This document shows positions 33,480-45,236 of a DNA stretch of 64,000 bases, in pieces. A program made the position numbers and the translations under genes. The DNA lies in the NCBI RefSeq assembly GCF_027943255.1, contig NC_072893.1:28170001-28234000 (forward strand), read 5' to 3'. The DNA is from Anastrepha obliqua (lineage: Eukaryota > Arthropoda > Insecta > Diptera > Tephritidae). The notes below the pieces were generated by a model, which was given only the letters and a program-made list of their open reading frames with translations, did no database searches and had not been told where the DNA came from. Within the stretch, counting starts at the first letter, position 1. Each line of letters starts with the position of its first letter.

Positions 33480-34563
33480 AATCCATTATTTTTGCTTAAA
33501 ATTCAAAACTTTATTCAATATGTTTCGCATTGTTCGATTTGTGTCAAATATGCAACGTTTTGTGTTATAATTTGTTGCCGTTTTAAAGGAAGCTTCATAG
33601 TGTCTGCTCCATAGAAGTCTTGGTCTTGGCGAAAAACTCTAGTAATAGATTTTCACAATTTTCATTTAATACCAATTTCTTGTCACTCAGGAAGCTATGC
33701 AATGAGAGGAAAAGGTGGTAATCGCTTAGTGCCAGGTCTGAACTGTATGATGCTTTAAAGCTTCTGGTGGATGCATTAAAGCTTCCCAACCGAGCTCACG
33801 GATTTCGGCGAGCCACTACAGACGTGTGTGGCCTTGCGTTGTCCAGATGGAGGTCAGCATCTCTTCTCTTGGCCAATTTCTGATCAATTGCTAGCTTTAA
33901 ACTGTTCAGTTCTTGACAATAGAGCTCCGAATTTAGTGTTTGGCCATACGGTAACAACTCATAATAAAATATTCCTTTCAAGTCCCACCAAATACGCAGT
34001 AGAACCTTCCTGGCCGTTAGGTCTGGTTTGGCCACCGTTCGTGCATCAAGCTTTCACGACGGTTGGTCTGTCACGCAATATTTGTCAAATGTGAACCATT
34101 CCTCATCCCGAGTCACCATCAGTTTACGAAATGATTCGATTTCATTCCGTTAGGCCAAGGCTTCGCAGATGAAAATTTCATCCATCAGGTTTCTTGGTGC
34201 TAATGTGTGTGGCACCCAAACATCCTTTTTGAACCCAGCTTTGCGTAAACGGCTTAAAACTGTTTTATGGTCGATTTTTAGCTCCCGTCGATGCTACAAC
34301 CACTAACCTGCCGATCAACTTCGATTATTCCTGTGTTTTTCTCACATTTTCGGTATTTTCTACACTTTCTTTAACATTAAAAATGCCTGAGCGGAATCGA
34401 CGAAACCAAAGTTGCACGTAATTAGGTGTTGAAATATCGGCACCATAAACACAATTCACAATTTCAGCGGCCTTGCTTTCATTTTCGCCTTTCCCAAAGA
34501 AAAACTGTAAACTGTAAAATGTGCCGAATTTTCTCTTTGTTGACTTTCAATGTTAACACCCTG
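33480..34563 (-). mobile_element. Mariner relic (second mariner family)
   Basis: The minus strand gives the N-terminal YGADISTPNYVQLWFRRFRS (about 34390-34460), then KVLLRIWWDLKGIFYYELLP near 33960-34010, LHLDNARPHTS with the second catalytic aspartate near 33815-33850, and LALSDYHLFLSLHSFL with the third near 33690-33730. The wording is that of the mariner group related to the SETMAR transposase. The right end near the N-terminus shows CAGGGTGTTAAC next to TA (34564-34565). The left terminal repeat was not found, so it may be truncated there. Multiple frameshifts and stops inactivate it. Confidence 0.8.
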
Positions 34564-34565
34564 TA

Positions 34566-35190
34566 GCTCACAACTGAATGGCACAAAAAAAAAACAGTAA
34601 ACTAATTTTTTTATTCTCAAATGTCACCTTGATCACGAGCTTAAACTTTGAATTATTTAACCTATACTTTTCGAGATATCGATCACTACAGCCATTTATC
34701 GAGAAAATAAGGGATTTATTTTTGCACAAGACTGCCTGCGAAAAACAATTGACTAAAATCAACGTGATTAGCGAAGTACTTCAAGCTTGTACTCTGATAT
34801 CTAAAATTCAATGGCCTATAAAACTGCATACTCCAAATTTTTCAGGAAATTAAATTTACAGATTGTGAAGCTTTCATGAATTTTTTTTTAATTTTTTGGT
34901 CGTATAGAGAAAATTCACAAAACCGCCTATAAAAAATATTGTCAAAAACCAACGCAATTTTTTAATGGCTTTGAACTTGCACCTTGTTTCACTGAAATTT
35001 AACGGGCTATCAAACTGCATACTCCAAATTTTTCTATAAATTCTGATAATAAAGAAATTTAAAAATTCGTTAAATTTTTTTTAATTCGCACAAAGTTTGA
35101 AATTTTTTTATGTGTTTTTCGTAAGAGAATGAATATTTTCATCCAAAAAAATATTAAAAGTAAATAAAAAAAAATATATATAATATATAA
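34566..35190. repeat. AT-rich DNA with two copies of a 190-bp unit
   Basis: AACTGCATACTCCAAATTTT occurs near 34823 and again near 35012, about 190 bp apart, each preceded by a diverged block (CTTGTACTCTGATATCTAAA and CTTGCACCTTGTTTCACTGA). A third diverged relative lies near 4285. No coding capacity. Confidence 0.6.
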
Positions 35191-35193
35191 ATA

Positions 35194-35556
35194 CAAGGGG
35201 TGGTTAAATTTCAAGGGCCGATGTTGAATGTGAACTACATCTAAACGTCAACGACACCGTTGGACTTCTTGCTTTGGGGTTATTTGATAGCCAGCAACAA
35301 TTCAAGAGCTAAAGGATGAGATAATTCGGCACATTAACGGCATAGAACCTCAATTATGCATCAGCGACATCGAAAATTTGGACCATCGGATGGAGGTGTG
35401 CCGCCGAGGCCGCGGCGGCCATTTGGCCAATGTTTTGCTGCACACGTAATTGAGCCATACCAATTTTATCATAATAAAGAGAAATGATAATAATTTCCTA
35501 AAAAAAATTGTATTTTATTCAAAATCAATCTCGGCCCTTGAAACTTAACCACCCTT
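35194..35556 (+). mobile_element. Small Tc1/mariner-type deletion derivative
   Basis: The 363-bp unit has long inverted repeats, GGGTGGTTAAATTTCAAGGG at the left and its complement with one change at the right, extending about 27 bp, and TA at both borders (35192-35193 and 35557-35558). Between them plus-strand text LDFLLWGYLIAS, TIQELKDEIIRHINGIEPQL and HRMEVCRRGRGGHLANVL is the C-terminus of a Tc1/mariner-type transposase. So this is a deleted copy that kept both ends and the last 80 or so codons. Confidence 0.85.
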
Positions 35557-38015
35557 TAAAAACTTGTTAATAAGCCCCTGTGCTATAGTTTTTTAAAAAG
35601 CCGCGTAAATTGTACAATTTTTAGGAGCTGTCAAGAGGCCACTCGCTTTGCATTTTTCACCCCAAACAAAAGAAAAAAATTACCTGCGGCTGACCATTAT
35701 GGGACCGCTTTACGTTGCCAAGAAAGCCATTTGTAAAATATTTAAAAATCCATAAATCTTTAAGAAAATGTAGCACGAGCATTGCACTAAAAAATAGCGA
35801 AAATTAAGAAATAATATAAATAATACATACAAAAACAAAAACCAAAGAAAAAATTGTATTAAAAAAGAAATATTTCGCGGTTGTTGAACAAAAACACAAA
35901 ATGGCTTAGCGATGACACAAAGTAAAGACGCAACAATTAATTTATTTTGTGGCGTCCAATGCAAAAAATATGAAAAATATTATAAAAGAAATGGAAATGT
36001 TTATTTTTGTGCAATCCATTAAATTGCTTCAGAAAGGCGAACAAATTTTCCACACCGCCTACGCAAAGCGATAAACAAAATTGAAGCGCAGGAGCTGGTG
36101 AAGCAGAAGAAATTCACTGAGAAAATTCCAAATGTAAACAAAGCAAAGTAGACTAAGCAAATATGCGTGGAAATATCTGCATGTATGCGTCTCAGCGCTG
36201 GTGTGAGGAGGTGCGGTCAAAAGCAGGTAAGTGGGCGTTGAAATTCATTTTCACGCACACAATTTTTAGAAAGAAAACCGGAGAGATCAGCATAAAATTG
36301 ACCAATCGCAAGAAATTGGGGGAAGTGCTCACTCTTATCCGCGCTATTTTAAGATTTAGAAACATTTAATGAACAGCGGCGCGATGTGCGCGAAAAAAAC
36401 TATAAAAATCAATTTCAAAGGCAACGAGCCGCAGTGACTCCCAAATTCCCCACTCGGCGGGTAAGCTTCGCCGCTGTTTAACATAATTAAGTAATTAAGC
36501 AAATCCTCATACTTCTCTTCTCGTCACAACAAAGTGCAAGCAAGCAGGCATTTAAGTAAATGAGGCACCTCCTTCCACTCGACAACAATGCGCACCATTT
36601 CAGCTGTCAGTTGGGGGAAGCCACATTCACCGCGAAACCTAAAAGCACAAACCTACAGAAGCAAAAGGAATAGGAAAAGGAAAACGAAAAGTATTTAGCA
36701 GCGAAAGCCAAGAAAGCAATAAATGACATCCTTGAGAAAACGCACTGTGAACACAACTTACGACAACAACAACAGCAATTAAACATACAACGACAATTGC
36801 AGTTACAAGTAAATTTTATGCGCCTCCATCGCCTGCCCGCCAGCCAGCCAGCCTCATTAAGTTGCCAGTTCTACTGCCGCGCCTCGCTAGCTACAGCAGC
36901 TATGTGGCCTGCACCATTTGGGTTTTGTCTGTCGCTGGCAGACAAAGTGCGAAAATTATCATTATCACTTTGGTGGCGCATCATTACTTGCCACCGCCCA
37001 CACGCCAGCGCCGTGCTTCTGTGCCGCCAGCTACCAGCACTTAGGCCAAACGGCCATTTTCACTATTGTTGCGCTTAATTAACAACAGGCCTTTTGGCGC
37101 CTTGACATGCCTGCGCCACACCTCCGTTACCCTTACCCTGGCATAAATGCCATTGCCAGTTCGCCAACCGTTTAGCTTTGTGGCAAGTGGCATTTCTTTG
37201 GCAATGACTTAGCCGCGTTGCACCAACGAGGGTGGTTGTCGAGTACAAATAATGAAAATTAAAAATAATTAAAAGTCCCATTTTATTCATTTGGTTTTGT
37301 GTTCTTCTTTTGTTTGGTTTGAGTTGCTAGAACTTGCAACACCGCGTAGTTTACGGTAGCAACCCCTTTGGGAGCCGAAAACTTTTAAGTGCACAGCGAA
37401 AGTTGTTTGTGTTTTTTTGGCATTTTCATGTTTGAGTGTTCCTTTTGCTGTAGGTGAAGTGGCTAAGGAAATGGTTTTTCTTCAAATTATTTATTCACCG
37501 CGAACTCGTTTATGACGTTGACAGCAAAAAACGGCAGCCGCATTCAAGTTGTGCAACTTTGAATGCGCGGCATTAATTTTTTTGCGCTCCGGAAATGGCG
37601 CACTTTTGTTAAATCGCGGCATATTTATGTGTGGCAAGCGCTTTTATGGTACAATAACAACTAATATTAACTATGATGAAGTACAGAATATTTGTGGCAT
37701 TAATGTTGCATGAAGAAAGATTTCGCAATTGATCAACAAAGTCTGGTATTTATGTATAATCTTTAACATTTCACGGAATTAGTTTCCGGGTGATTTTTTA
37801 TGCTGCCACATTTTTCAAATTTTTTACGCAACAGCTAGAAACCCCTTTTACTGTTCGGAAGTGGCGTACAGCTGTAGAAATTTCTCCGTTTATCATCAGA
37901 AGCAAGTACAACACGGAGTAGTCTCAAGTCAAGCGGGCTTGTAGCCATTTAACCGACTGGAGCTTTTCTCATATGGACTAGAATTCGAATGAATTTTGCC
38001 GTCCCAAGTTTATCT
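35557..38015. other. Unique non-coding DNA
   Basis: No recognised protein. The frames near 36163-36369 and 36797-37078 lack domains, and the latter runs through CAGCCAGCCAGCC simple sequence. The region may be intergenic or a large intron. Confidence 0.5.
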
Positions 38016-38019
38016 ACAT

Positions 38020-38250
38020 CTTAGTTTGGGTTGAGTTAGATTGACCTTGTTGACTTGCAGTTACGCATAAACCGGTTCGGTCCATAGCAATACCAGAGGG
38101 AGTTCATTAGTGATGCCTTTTGCAGTAGTCCACCCGCATTTGTTTCTATCGCGAATTTGAGGAGTTAAGTTTAGTTAGGGTGCAGTCGTTGGATACACTC
38201 AGGCTCATAGCCCATCAAGATGCTGCGTGTGGGAGTTCTCGCTATCTTTC
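38020..38250 (-). pseudogene. Jockey-like LINE 3-prime UTR remnant
   Basis: GGTTGAGTTAGATTGACC, then GGTCCATAGCAATACCAGAG and GGGAGTTC parallels the start of the element at 51183 (GGTTAGGTTAG, then GGTCCCTAGCGATACCAGAT and GGAGACC). It is therefore the untranslated end of a related minus-strand LINE with little or no coding sequence left. Confidence 0.55.
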
Positions 38251-38560
38251 CTGAAACAAATCTTACCGCAAGGAAATTGTCTATGATTTTATGACATTTC
38301 AAAGCAACCTCACTTTTGTGTGGCTGAAAACGCAAAATTTAAGTGCGAGTGATTCATTAAAAAAAAAAAACGATAACAGAGTCAAACTTAACCACTTTTC
38401 GACAAAAAAAAATATTTTCATGGAGTCATTTTTCTCGACGGGTAATAATTTTTCCGCTTTTCAACTGTTTCCTATACTTTACACTTACTTTTTATATACC
38501 CTATGATAAGAAAATAGTACTTATAGTATAATTAATACTAGTTCCATTGACTGGTGTCAG
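38251..38560. other. Unclassified AT-rich DNA
   Basis: No gene recognised. A runs lie near 38360 and 38405. Confidence 0.45.
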
Positions 38561-38645
38561 AGGCCTACTTGGTGTGGGACTTTAACCCGAACTAAATCCT
38601 CCTCCTGTCCGAACGGTTGCGCCTCCCGGCACCTAGCAAGTAATA

Positions 38646-39514
38646 CAGTCTGTGTCAGAAAAAAGGAATCGCGATTATTCATGAAGTATAAAAATATAAA
38701 TTTAAAATTTTTTTACATGAAAGTATGTACGAGTCGCAATTACTCAATAAGCCGTGTGTCTCCATCGTTGATGAGTATAGCCTGGCATCTTCTCGGCATG
38801 ATTTGAACCAGATTTTTTGCGTAGCTCGTCGACAAAGAAGACCAGATTTTGCGAACTTGATGCACGAGTTGCTTTAAATCTTGGCCTGACTTTCCGGCGA
38901 GATGTGTTTTTATAATTCCCTACACATTTTCAATGGGGTCGGCGTCTGGGGACTGAGAAGGTCAGTCCGAAACTGTGACGCTATTTTCTTGTATTGCTTT
39001 TTCTCAATGTGCTTTTCTGAGAGCAGTGGTTTTTACGATGTGGGACGGTAGGATATGTTCGCCTCCTTCAGTCATCGTTCGATGGTGTTGATACTCACAT
39101 TTATTCCCTTTTTAGCAAGAATTGAGCGAGCTTGGCGTAGTCGCAAAGAAGGGTCCCTTTTAAAAAGTTGGTCGATTACTTTATCGGAAAAATCATCAAC
39201 ATTTTTGTACACTTTATACCGCTGATTCCACATATCAACAAACTTTTTTGATTTTTTAATCACTTTTGCAGCCGCGGCGTAAGATAATTTCGGCACTTTC
39301 GAATGCGTGCATAAAAATACTGCCTCAAAATGCTTCGCGTACTTCTCACTCATTTTTGTTTGGTTGCGTTTACGGAAAAGTTTCGAATGACACTAACCTG
39401 AGTTAGCACTGGCGTTGTAGGCCTTGAGTAAGACGATTACGCAGCAAAAAGCAGAGCGAAATATATCTTGAAATTACAAGAAAAATACCGGTTCTTTTCT
39501 TCTGACACAGACTG
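38646..39514 (-). mobile_element. Rosa-like Tc1 element with internal deletion
   Basis: Perfect ends CAGTCTGTGTCAGAA (38646 inward) and its complement (ending 39514) are flanked by TA (38644-38645 and 39515-39516). The minus strand has a clean 93-codon frame (39072-39353) starting MSEKYAKHFEAVFLCTHSK and covering the bipartite helix-turn-helix, with FERDPS-like KRDPSLRLRQARSILAKKGI. It ends in a stop just before the PLLSEKHIEK block, and then the text jumps to C-terminal TPTPLKMCRE and VHQVRKIWSS-type sequence. The catalytic middle is missing: the unit is only 869 bp. The wording is like the rosa group, first reported from a tephritid fly. It is inserted in the 3-prime part of the R1-like relic. 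Confidence 0.85.
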
Positions 39515-41060
39515 TACGTCGGAAGGCCATTGTCGAATACTTTCACTCAAATCTTCAGTCTGCACCAGTGCTGGTAACTGTCCGGAGTTTACGCTGCGAC
39601 GACTCTTCATCGTTTTCAGCAGCCTACTGCGCCAGTTGCTGTTGTCTGAGGTCCGCCTTTCGGGCCCATTGCTCCTCACGCAACATTTTTGTTATACGCG
39701 CTGCGGCTGGGCTAAGAGCACACCAATCTTCTGCCTTATCGCACATTTGCCCTGTGAGGTTCCCTTCTGTTAGGAATTCACCAAAGGCCTTGAAGAGCTC
39801 ATTTCTTTCGTTGTCAAAACGTGGGCAAATACGTCGAGCGTCGAAAGGGACAGGACAAGAAGGGTCGGTGCAAATATTTCTTGAAACATCCATGGCCGCT
39901 CCCCAATTGTGTTACATAAAAGTCCACCTCTCCGTGCTTTCTCTCAAGCTATTTCGCAATGACCAGTATTAGATTATAGGCCCATCGACCCTTTGTTGAA
40001 TGCTCCCAGCACTGTTGCCCTCCTCTTATGGTACGCTGCCATTCCTCTTTTTTAGCGGCGCAGAACGTCTTCTCCCTGTTGGCTTGTACGACCACTTCAG
40101 CTCCTTGATGAACAGATCAACGGAGATTTTTCTCTATTTTAAGGCATGGCATCATCGGAAAGCATGTGGTGGGCGCTCGCGACTCTTAACGCTGCGTCGC
40201 TTTTACTTCCTTTATAAACGATTTTTTCACAGCGGCCCATATCGGTGCTGCATACATTGTAACAGACGTAGTTACTAAGGAAAGTAACTGACGTTTTTCT
40301 GCGAGTGGCCCTCCTATATTTGGCATACGTCCTGATATACTCGTTGCGGCTCTTTGCTAATTGTTGCCCGGTGATCCTTAAATGCCATTTGGAAGTCAAG
40401 GGCATCTCCCCAATACTTTAAGTATATCTGTGATTGCATGTGGCACTCACCCATAGCGATGCTCAGCGCCTCGCGTGCCTTCATCTTAGCAATACCACTT
40501 CGGTATTCTCCACTGCAAGATCAAACTTTGCTGATATCAGCCACTTCGGTATGCGGGAAATGCCATCATTGCATTTTATTCTCAGGGGGTCGAGACGTTT
40601 GTCAATGACCTCCCACGCGATATCGTCTGCATAACCAACGAGTGTTGCTACTGTAGGAAGATTGAATTTCAGCACGTCGTCGTACATGGCGTTCCATAGA
40701 GTCGGTCCCAGTACAGAACCATGCAACCGGCACCAGTACAGAACCATCCCGCCTGTTACCTTAATTTTTTAACGCCATTTTCCGTGTCGTGGAGCAGGAT
40801 CCTGTGTTTAAAATACTCGCGAATAATTCGCAGTAAGTAGGTAGGCATTTAAGTTTTGAGAGTTCATCCATTATCTGTGCCCATTTGACCGAGTTAAAAG
40901 CCTTTTTTATATTTAACATGACAATCACGCAGTATTTTTTGCCGGATCTTCAGGTCTTATCGCTTGTGGCCTCGGGTGTGATATCCACTAGCATGTTAAT
41001 GGCATTTACCGTCGACCGAGCACTTCGAGAACCGAACTTGTAAGGGGAGAGCACACCAGG

Positions 41061-41510
41061 CTTTTCCAGATGATCCTTTAGTCCACTCCAGACTATTTGC
41101 TATAGTATTTTACCAATCGTATCCAACATGCACAGTGGGCGGTACGATGAGGATTGGTCAGGTGGCTTCCTGGAGACTGCTGTAAAACAGCGTAGCAAAT
41201 ACGTCAGGTTGCATTTTGGCTGCTGTTTTGAGGGCAGTATTTGGTACCCCATCGAATCCCCGCGCTTTTCCAGATGATCCTGCAGTCTACCGCAGATTAT
41301 TTGTTCTAGCAGCTTACCATTCATATCCGACATGCACAGTGGACGGTACAATGAGATTTGACCAGATGGCTTCCCGGGATTCAGCAAGAGTACTAACAGT
41401 TGCTTTTTCTACACGTCGGGGAAAATACCTTCCAGGAGACAGATGTAAAATAGCGTGGCAAACACATCAGGACTCATTTTGAGGGCAGTGTCTGGTATCC
41501 CATCCAATTC
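41061..41510 (-). repeat. Diverged tandem duplication inside the R1-like relic
   Basis: CTTTTCCAGATGATCC starts at 41061 and again at 41265. The following text matches through GCACAGTGGGCGGTACGATG versus GCACAGTGGACGGTACAATG to GAGGGCAGTATTTGGTACCC versus GAGGGCAGTGTCTGGTATCC. The right copy carries about 45 bp that the left copy lacks. The duplicated segment encodes the SYRPLCM block of reverse transcriptase, so one frame reads that block twice. Confidence 0.8.
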
Positions 41511-41690
41511 CGGAGCTTTATTGTCCTGAGTGCAGCTTACTGCGTTTACAACATCTTCCGCGTTCACAAATGGGATAGGTTGAGGGTTTTCTCTGACGTC
41601 ACACACCAGTTCCACTTGATCAGAGAATAGTGTATTGTCCACAGCTGCCATGTGAATTGGACGTGTTGATTGTGGTGCCCTGGAAAGTTT

Positions 41691-41944
41691 GATGTTGTTC
41701 ACAGATGGAGGGACCTATAGTTTCAAGCCGACTCCGAACAGCAGATATTTTCTATGAGGAGCTTTTTCATGGCAGAAATAAACACGGAGGTTTACCATTG
41801 CCTGCCGAGGGGCGACCACTATTAGAAAAAACTTTTTCTAATTTTGGTGTTTCACCGAGATTCGAACCTGCGTTCTCTTCAGAACTTCAGTTCAGAACTC
41901 CGAGTGGTAGCCACGCACCAGCCCATTCGGCTACGGCGGCCGTA
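41691..41944 (-). mobile_element. tRNA-derived SINE, truncated copy
   Basis: GATGTTGTTCACAGATGGAG through CATTCGGCTACGGCGGCC is the tRNA-head two thirds of the SINE in minus orientation. The A-box complement CCCATTCGGCTACGG and the B-box complement GATTCGAACC are intact. The 3-prime part (GAGCTCGGCC block) is missing. It adjoins the R1-like relic at 41690; no target duplication was identified. Confidence 0.8.
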
Positions 41945-43376
41945 TACTTTACCATTTCAAGCATTTCCCTTTAATCTCCTTTACCGCAGCTTTAAACGCT
42001 GCTTCGAATCTCCGCAGTTCCACTAGCTGCAGCTTCGGGGTCCATTGGTTGCGAGCTCTCTTTATTTGATTTACTTATTTTTTATCACCACTAAAAATCT
42101 AAATATTTTATTATTTCTGCAAATTTGAAAAATATAAAAAGCCGCCAAAATATTTGCCTCTTTTATTTTAATTGACTCAAAGCTATCAGAAGATGAGTGT
42201 AATAGGCCTCGCTAAGCGTCTGCCGAATGATGAATATCAACGTACTTAGCAGCCAAAATCCAAAGATAAATTATCATAAACATCTCAACGCCGCTAAGTA
42301 GCTGAATAACTGGCATAAAGCAGGCAGTCGGTAGTAAAACTAAGCTTTAAGGCGCATAATAAATGGTTCGCATTTAACGATAAAGCATTGCAGAAAAAGG
42401 GGTGAAATGAGCACCGCGCAATGCGGAACAATGGACGAGGCTGAGCAGAACACAAAGCCGTTGGCAGCGTAAAGTTTTTTGGCGGTAAAATTTGAGGTTA
42501 TTGATTGACATGCTGTGGCAAGCTATATGCGCCCACACACACATACGCACTCACCTACTATCTACTACTACAGAGAAGACACGAACACTGCTTAAGGGCG
42601 CGAGCTGCTGGGCTTCTTTTTTCCAGCGCTATTGTGTTGCCCCTTTTAAATTAATTAAAACAGGTTACGCGCATCCAAAACCTTTTTAACGTCGCTAAAA
42701 CCCAGCTAATACTAATAATGCCTTTGATATGATTTGCGCCCCCTTTAAATAAACAGACGCTGCGCTCGTAGCAGCACAGCATGCGGGCGTACTTGCCAAA
42801 GGCAACCAACCAACCATCTGAGCCACCGATGGCATGTTGTTGTGGCCGGATTAGCGCGACATGAAGTTAAGTAAACTGCACGTCAGCAAGAAGGCGTAGC
42901 AGTGCCACAAAACTAAGACGCAAAATGCCTGCGTTCAAGGGCAGGCCAAGTGAAAATGGAACGACAAAAAAAAAAAAAAAAAAAAAAGACAAGAAAAAGA
43001 GCGTAAAACATTGAGCATCTTTTTATCGAATTTCCACTGCTTTTGATGCACCGCCACTGGTGCGTTGCACCTTGCGAAATGTTCGATTATGTGACAGCTC
43101 CAGCGAAGAATGCAATTTCTGCAATGCAACACACCCAGCAAATACCGCTGCTGCGGATGCGAAAAATTTCTAAATCGCCTTAAATTATTTGAGTACAAAA
43201 GTCCATAATCAATCTCAACTTGCTGCCGGCACATCAGGACAGGTTAAGGTCGAGGGTATCACTTACTTTGCTGCGCAGTTTCCCAGGACTTTGTGTGCGT
43301 AAGTGGCGTGAATGAGAAACATGAATGAATCGAGGCAAAAAGTGTCCTTTTCTCTGCCACCGCCAAGCCTTATTGC

Positions 43377-43416
<40 letters not shown>

Positions 43417-44334
43417 ATGCTTATGCGTCAATGTGTTCTTTAAGCTGCTGAGTTACTTGCGCACGGTTAACTGTATTGTCCTACTACTGCTGCTGCTAAT
43501 TCTTCTGCTTCTTCTTCTTTTTCCCCATTGCGCCATGCATTATCTTGAAGGAGTCTTTATTTGCTTACGTTACACTGCATCATTCCAACCTCGCTGCTGC
43601 TACTGCTGCTGCTCTTCTTCCTCCTCTGACATCAGCACTGGTGCAGATTTTTTCTTAAGTATTTTGATCGGATGATGTATTGCACAGGATATGCTTTTTA
43701 ATTTTTTCTTTGTGTTTCCTTTATTTCTGCTCTTGTCAACTACTGTTTCGATTACCACTGCTGCTATTTTGTCTATGCAATGCGCCCGCACGTCCGCCTT
43801 TCAAGTCATAATCTGCTTAACGTGTCGTATGTGTGTTTATGTCTTCTTTGTCACTTGAGTTTGAGTTGTTGTTGGTTTTTTATTTTCATTTTTTTTTTCA
43901 TTCATTCAATCCAAGCAAATCTGCTTACGCTGTTGCCTCTGTGCGCCATGATATGTGTGCTTGTGTGTGTACACCTGTGATCGCAATATTAGCAGTGCGA
44001 TTGATTGCAAAGTTTTAACAGTTTTTTAAAATTTTTGTAAATTTTTTTTTCATTTTTTCTTATAAAATTGTAACTCATACAACAACAAAAACCATGCAAC
44101 TCATAATTTCTCAGCTTAATACAAAACTTAAAAAACCCCAAAATTTTCTTCAATTCATCAAATTTTTAAGCAAAATTTCTAGAAAATTTTCAAGTACACA
44201 GTTTTATAGATAACTGAATTTTGTTAAAACAAAGTGTAAGTTTGAAGTGTCTCAAAAATCGCGTTGATTTTTGACAATTTTTTTTGCTGGCGCTTTTGAG
44301 CATTTTCCGCATATAAAAAAAATTTAAGCTTTCG
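41945..44334. other. Unique DNA with long GT and A tracts
   Basis: No gene recognised. Contains an A tract at about 42967-42987, (GT)17 at 43379-43412, triplet-rich TGCTGCTGCT and CTTCTTCTTC sequence (43490-43625), and an AT-rich repeat fragment near 44050-44110. Long frames in 43325-43675 and 42935-43431 are simple-sequence artefacts. Confidence 0.55.
43379..43412 (+). repeat. (GT)17 microsatellite
   Basis: Seventeen uninterrupted GT units followed by ATGTATGC. Confidence 0.95.
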
Positions 44335-44338
44335 TTAT

Positions 44339-45236
44339 GGGGAGATTCCCATTTCAAACGCCAAAAAATTCGGTTTTTTACGAATTCTTATTGGGAAAAC
44401 TATCAGTTGAATCTTTCGGAAAATTTACAGCCATATTTATTACGCATTATAGGTATAAAATCAACTTCAATTTTTGGTCGATTTTCTGGAAAATTTTGGC
44501 TTTGACAACGCTCGGGGTGAAATTTCTATGAAAATTCCTGGTCGCTGACCGCCACGATAACTCAGCTCCAGGTTGTCTAAAAGTAAAAATTCAAATGCCA
44601 TTTTACTCCTTATGAATATAGTTTCAGTATGAGCTATTGAAAAAGAAAAATTTCAAAATGAAAATTAATATAACTGCGATGGTTGAAAGACAACGTTTGT
44701 TTTTTCGCACATTTTTTCCTCGGATTTTTATTTATAAAAAAAAGTCATGCATGTATCTTATTTTGCGTAGTTTAAGATAGAAACAGATATTATTTCGAGA
44801 TTCGTGTCAAATTTGACAGCAATCGACAGAATAGTTCTCGAGATATAATGGCGGCCGTATAGAAAAATGCTGTTTTGAGAAAAACGCATTCAAATATTTA
44901 TGTAAAAAAGGTATATATTTAAGACTCACCGCATTTTCGTGTTAATCAGCTATTCCAGGACCATATAGTACTGCCTCTTCCTCTTCAAAAAATTGACTTT
45001 GTACCAGTTGCTAACCCCGACGTAAAATTCGAGCTTCTTTCGTTGCATTAAGGCTCGGCTATTGCTCGCGCGCTTTCTCAGTATTATGGAGCGCGCCGAG
45101 TTCATTGATCACGCATAACTCCGTCAATTTAACGAATTTTGTCATGAAATTTGCACAGAGTTCTTTGAAGGTATAATAAATAAGAATCGGTAAAAAAAAA
45201 AATCGATTTTTTAAGCCGGGGAATGGGAATCCCTCC
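44339..45236. mobile_element. MITE with TTAT flanks (variant TTAA type)
   Basis: TTAT lies on both sides (44335-44338 and 45237-45240). Ends are GGGGAGATTCCCATTTC and, reverse complemented, GGAGGGATTCCCATTCC, 14 of 17 matching. The interior has no protein coding but includes GTTTTGAGAAAAACGCATTC near 44871 and TTCCAGGACCATATAGTACT near 44952, both echoed in the other TTAA-type repeats. A TTAA target with a shared or variant fourth base is the simplest reading. Confidence 0.75.

Larger units (their letters stand above)
38565..41690 (-). pseudogene. R1-like LINE relic split by a rosa-like insertion
   Basis: Minus-strand frames read, from the right: EDVVNAVSCTQDNKAPELDG (41520-41590), a duplicated SYRPLCMLDTIGKIL and SLYRPLCMSDMNGKLLEQI region, KAFNSVKWAQIMDELSKL near 40870-40910, GSVLGPTLWNAMYDDVLKFN and VGYADDIAWEVIDKRLDP (40570-40720, catalytic YADD intact), DAALRVASAHHMLSDDAMP near 40150-40200, VDFYVTQLGSGHGCF near 39890-39935 and the terminal DMxRxAxxR-like region to about 39518. 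The tail continues left of the insert (38565-38645, CCGGGAGGCGCAACCGTTCG on the minus strand). These blocks follow the R1-clade order and wording. Many frameshifts and stops. No rDNA lies nearby, so it is an R1-like element outside ribosomal DNA. Confidence 0.8.

Noticed and set aside
43234..43675. Frames of about 100 codons on both strands
   Set aside because: They run through (GT)17, TGCTGC and CTTCTT simple repeats and show no domain.
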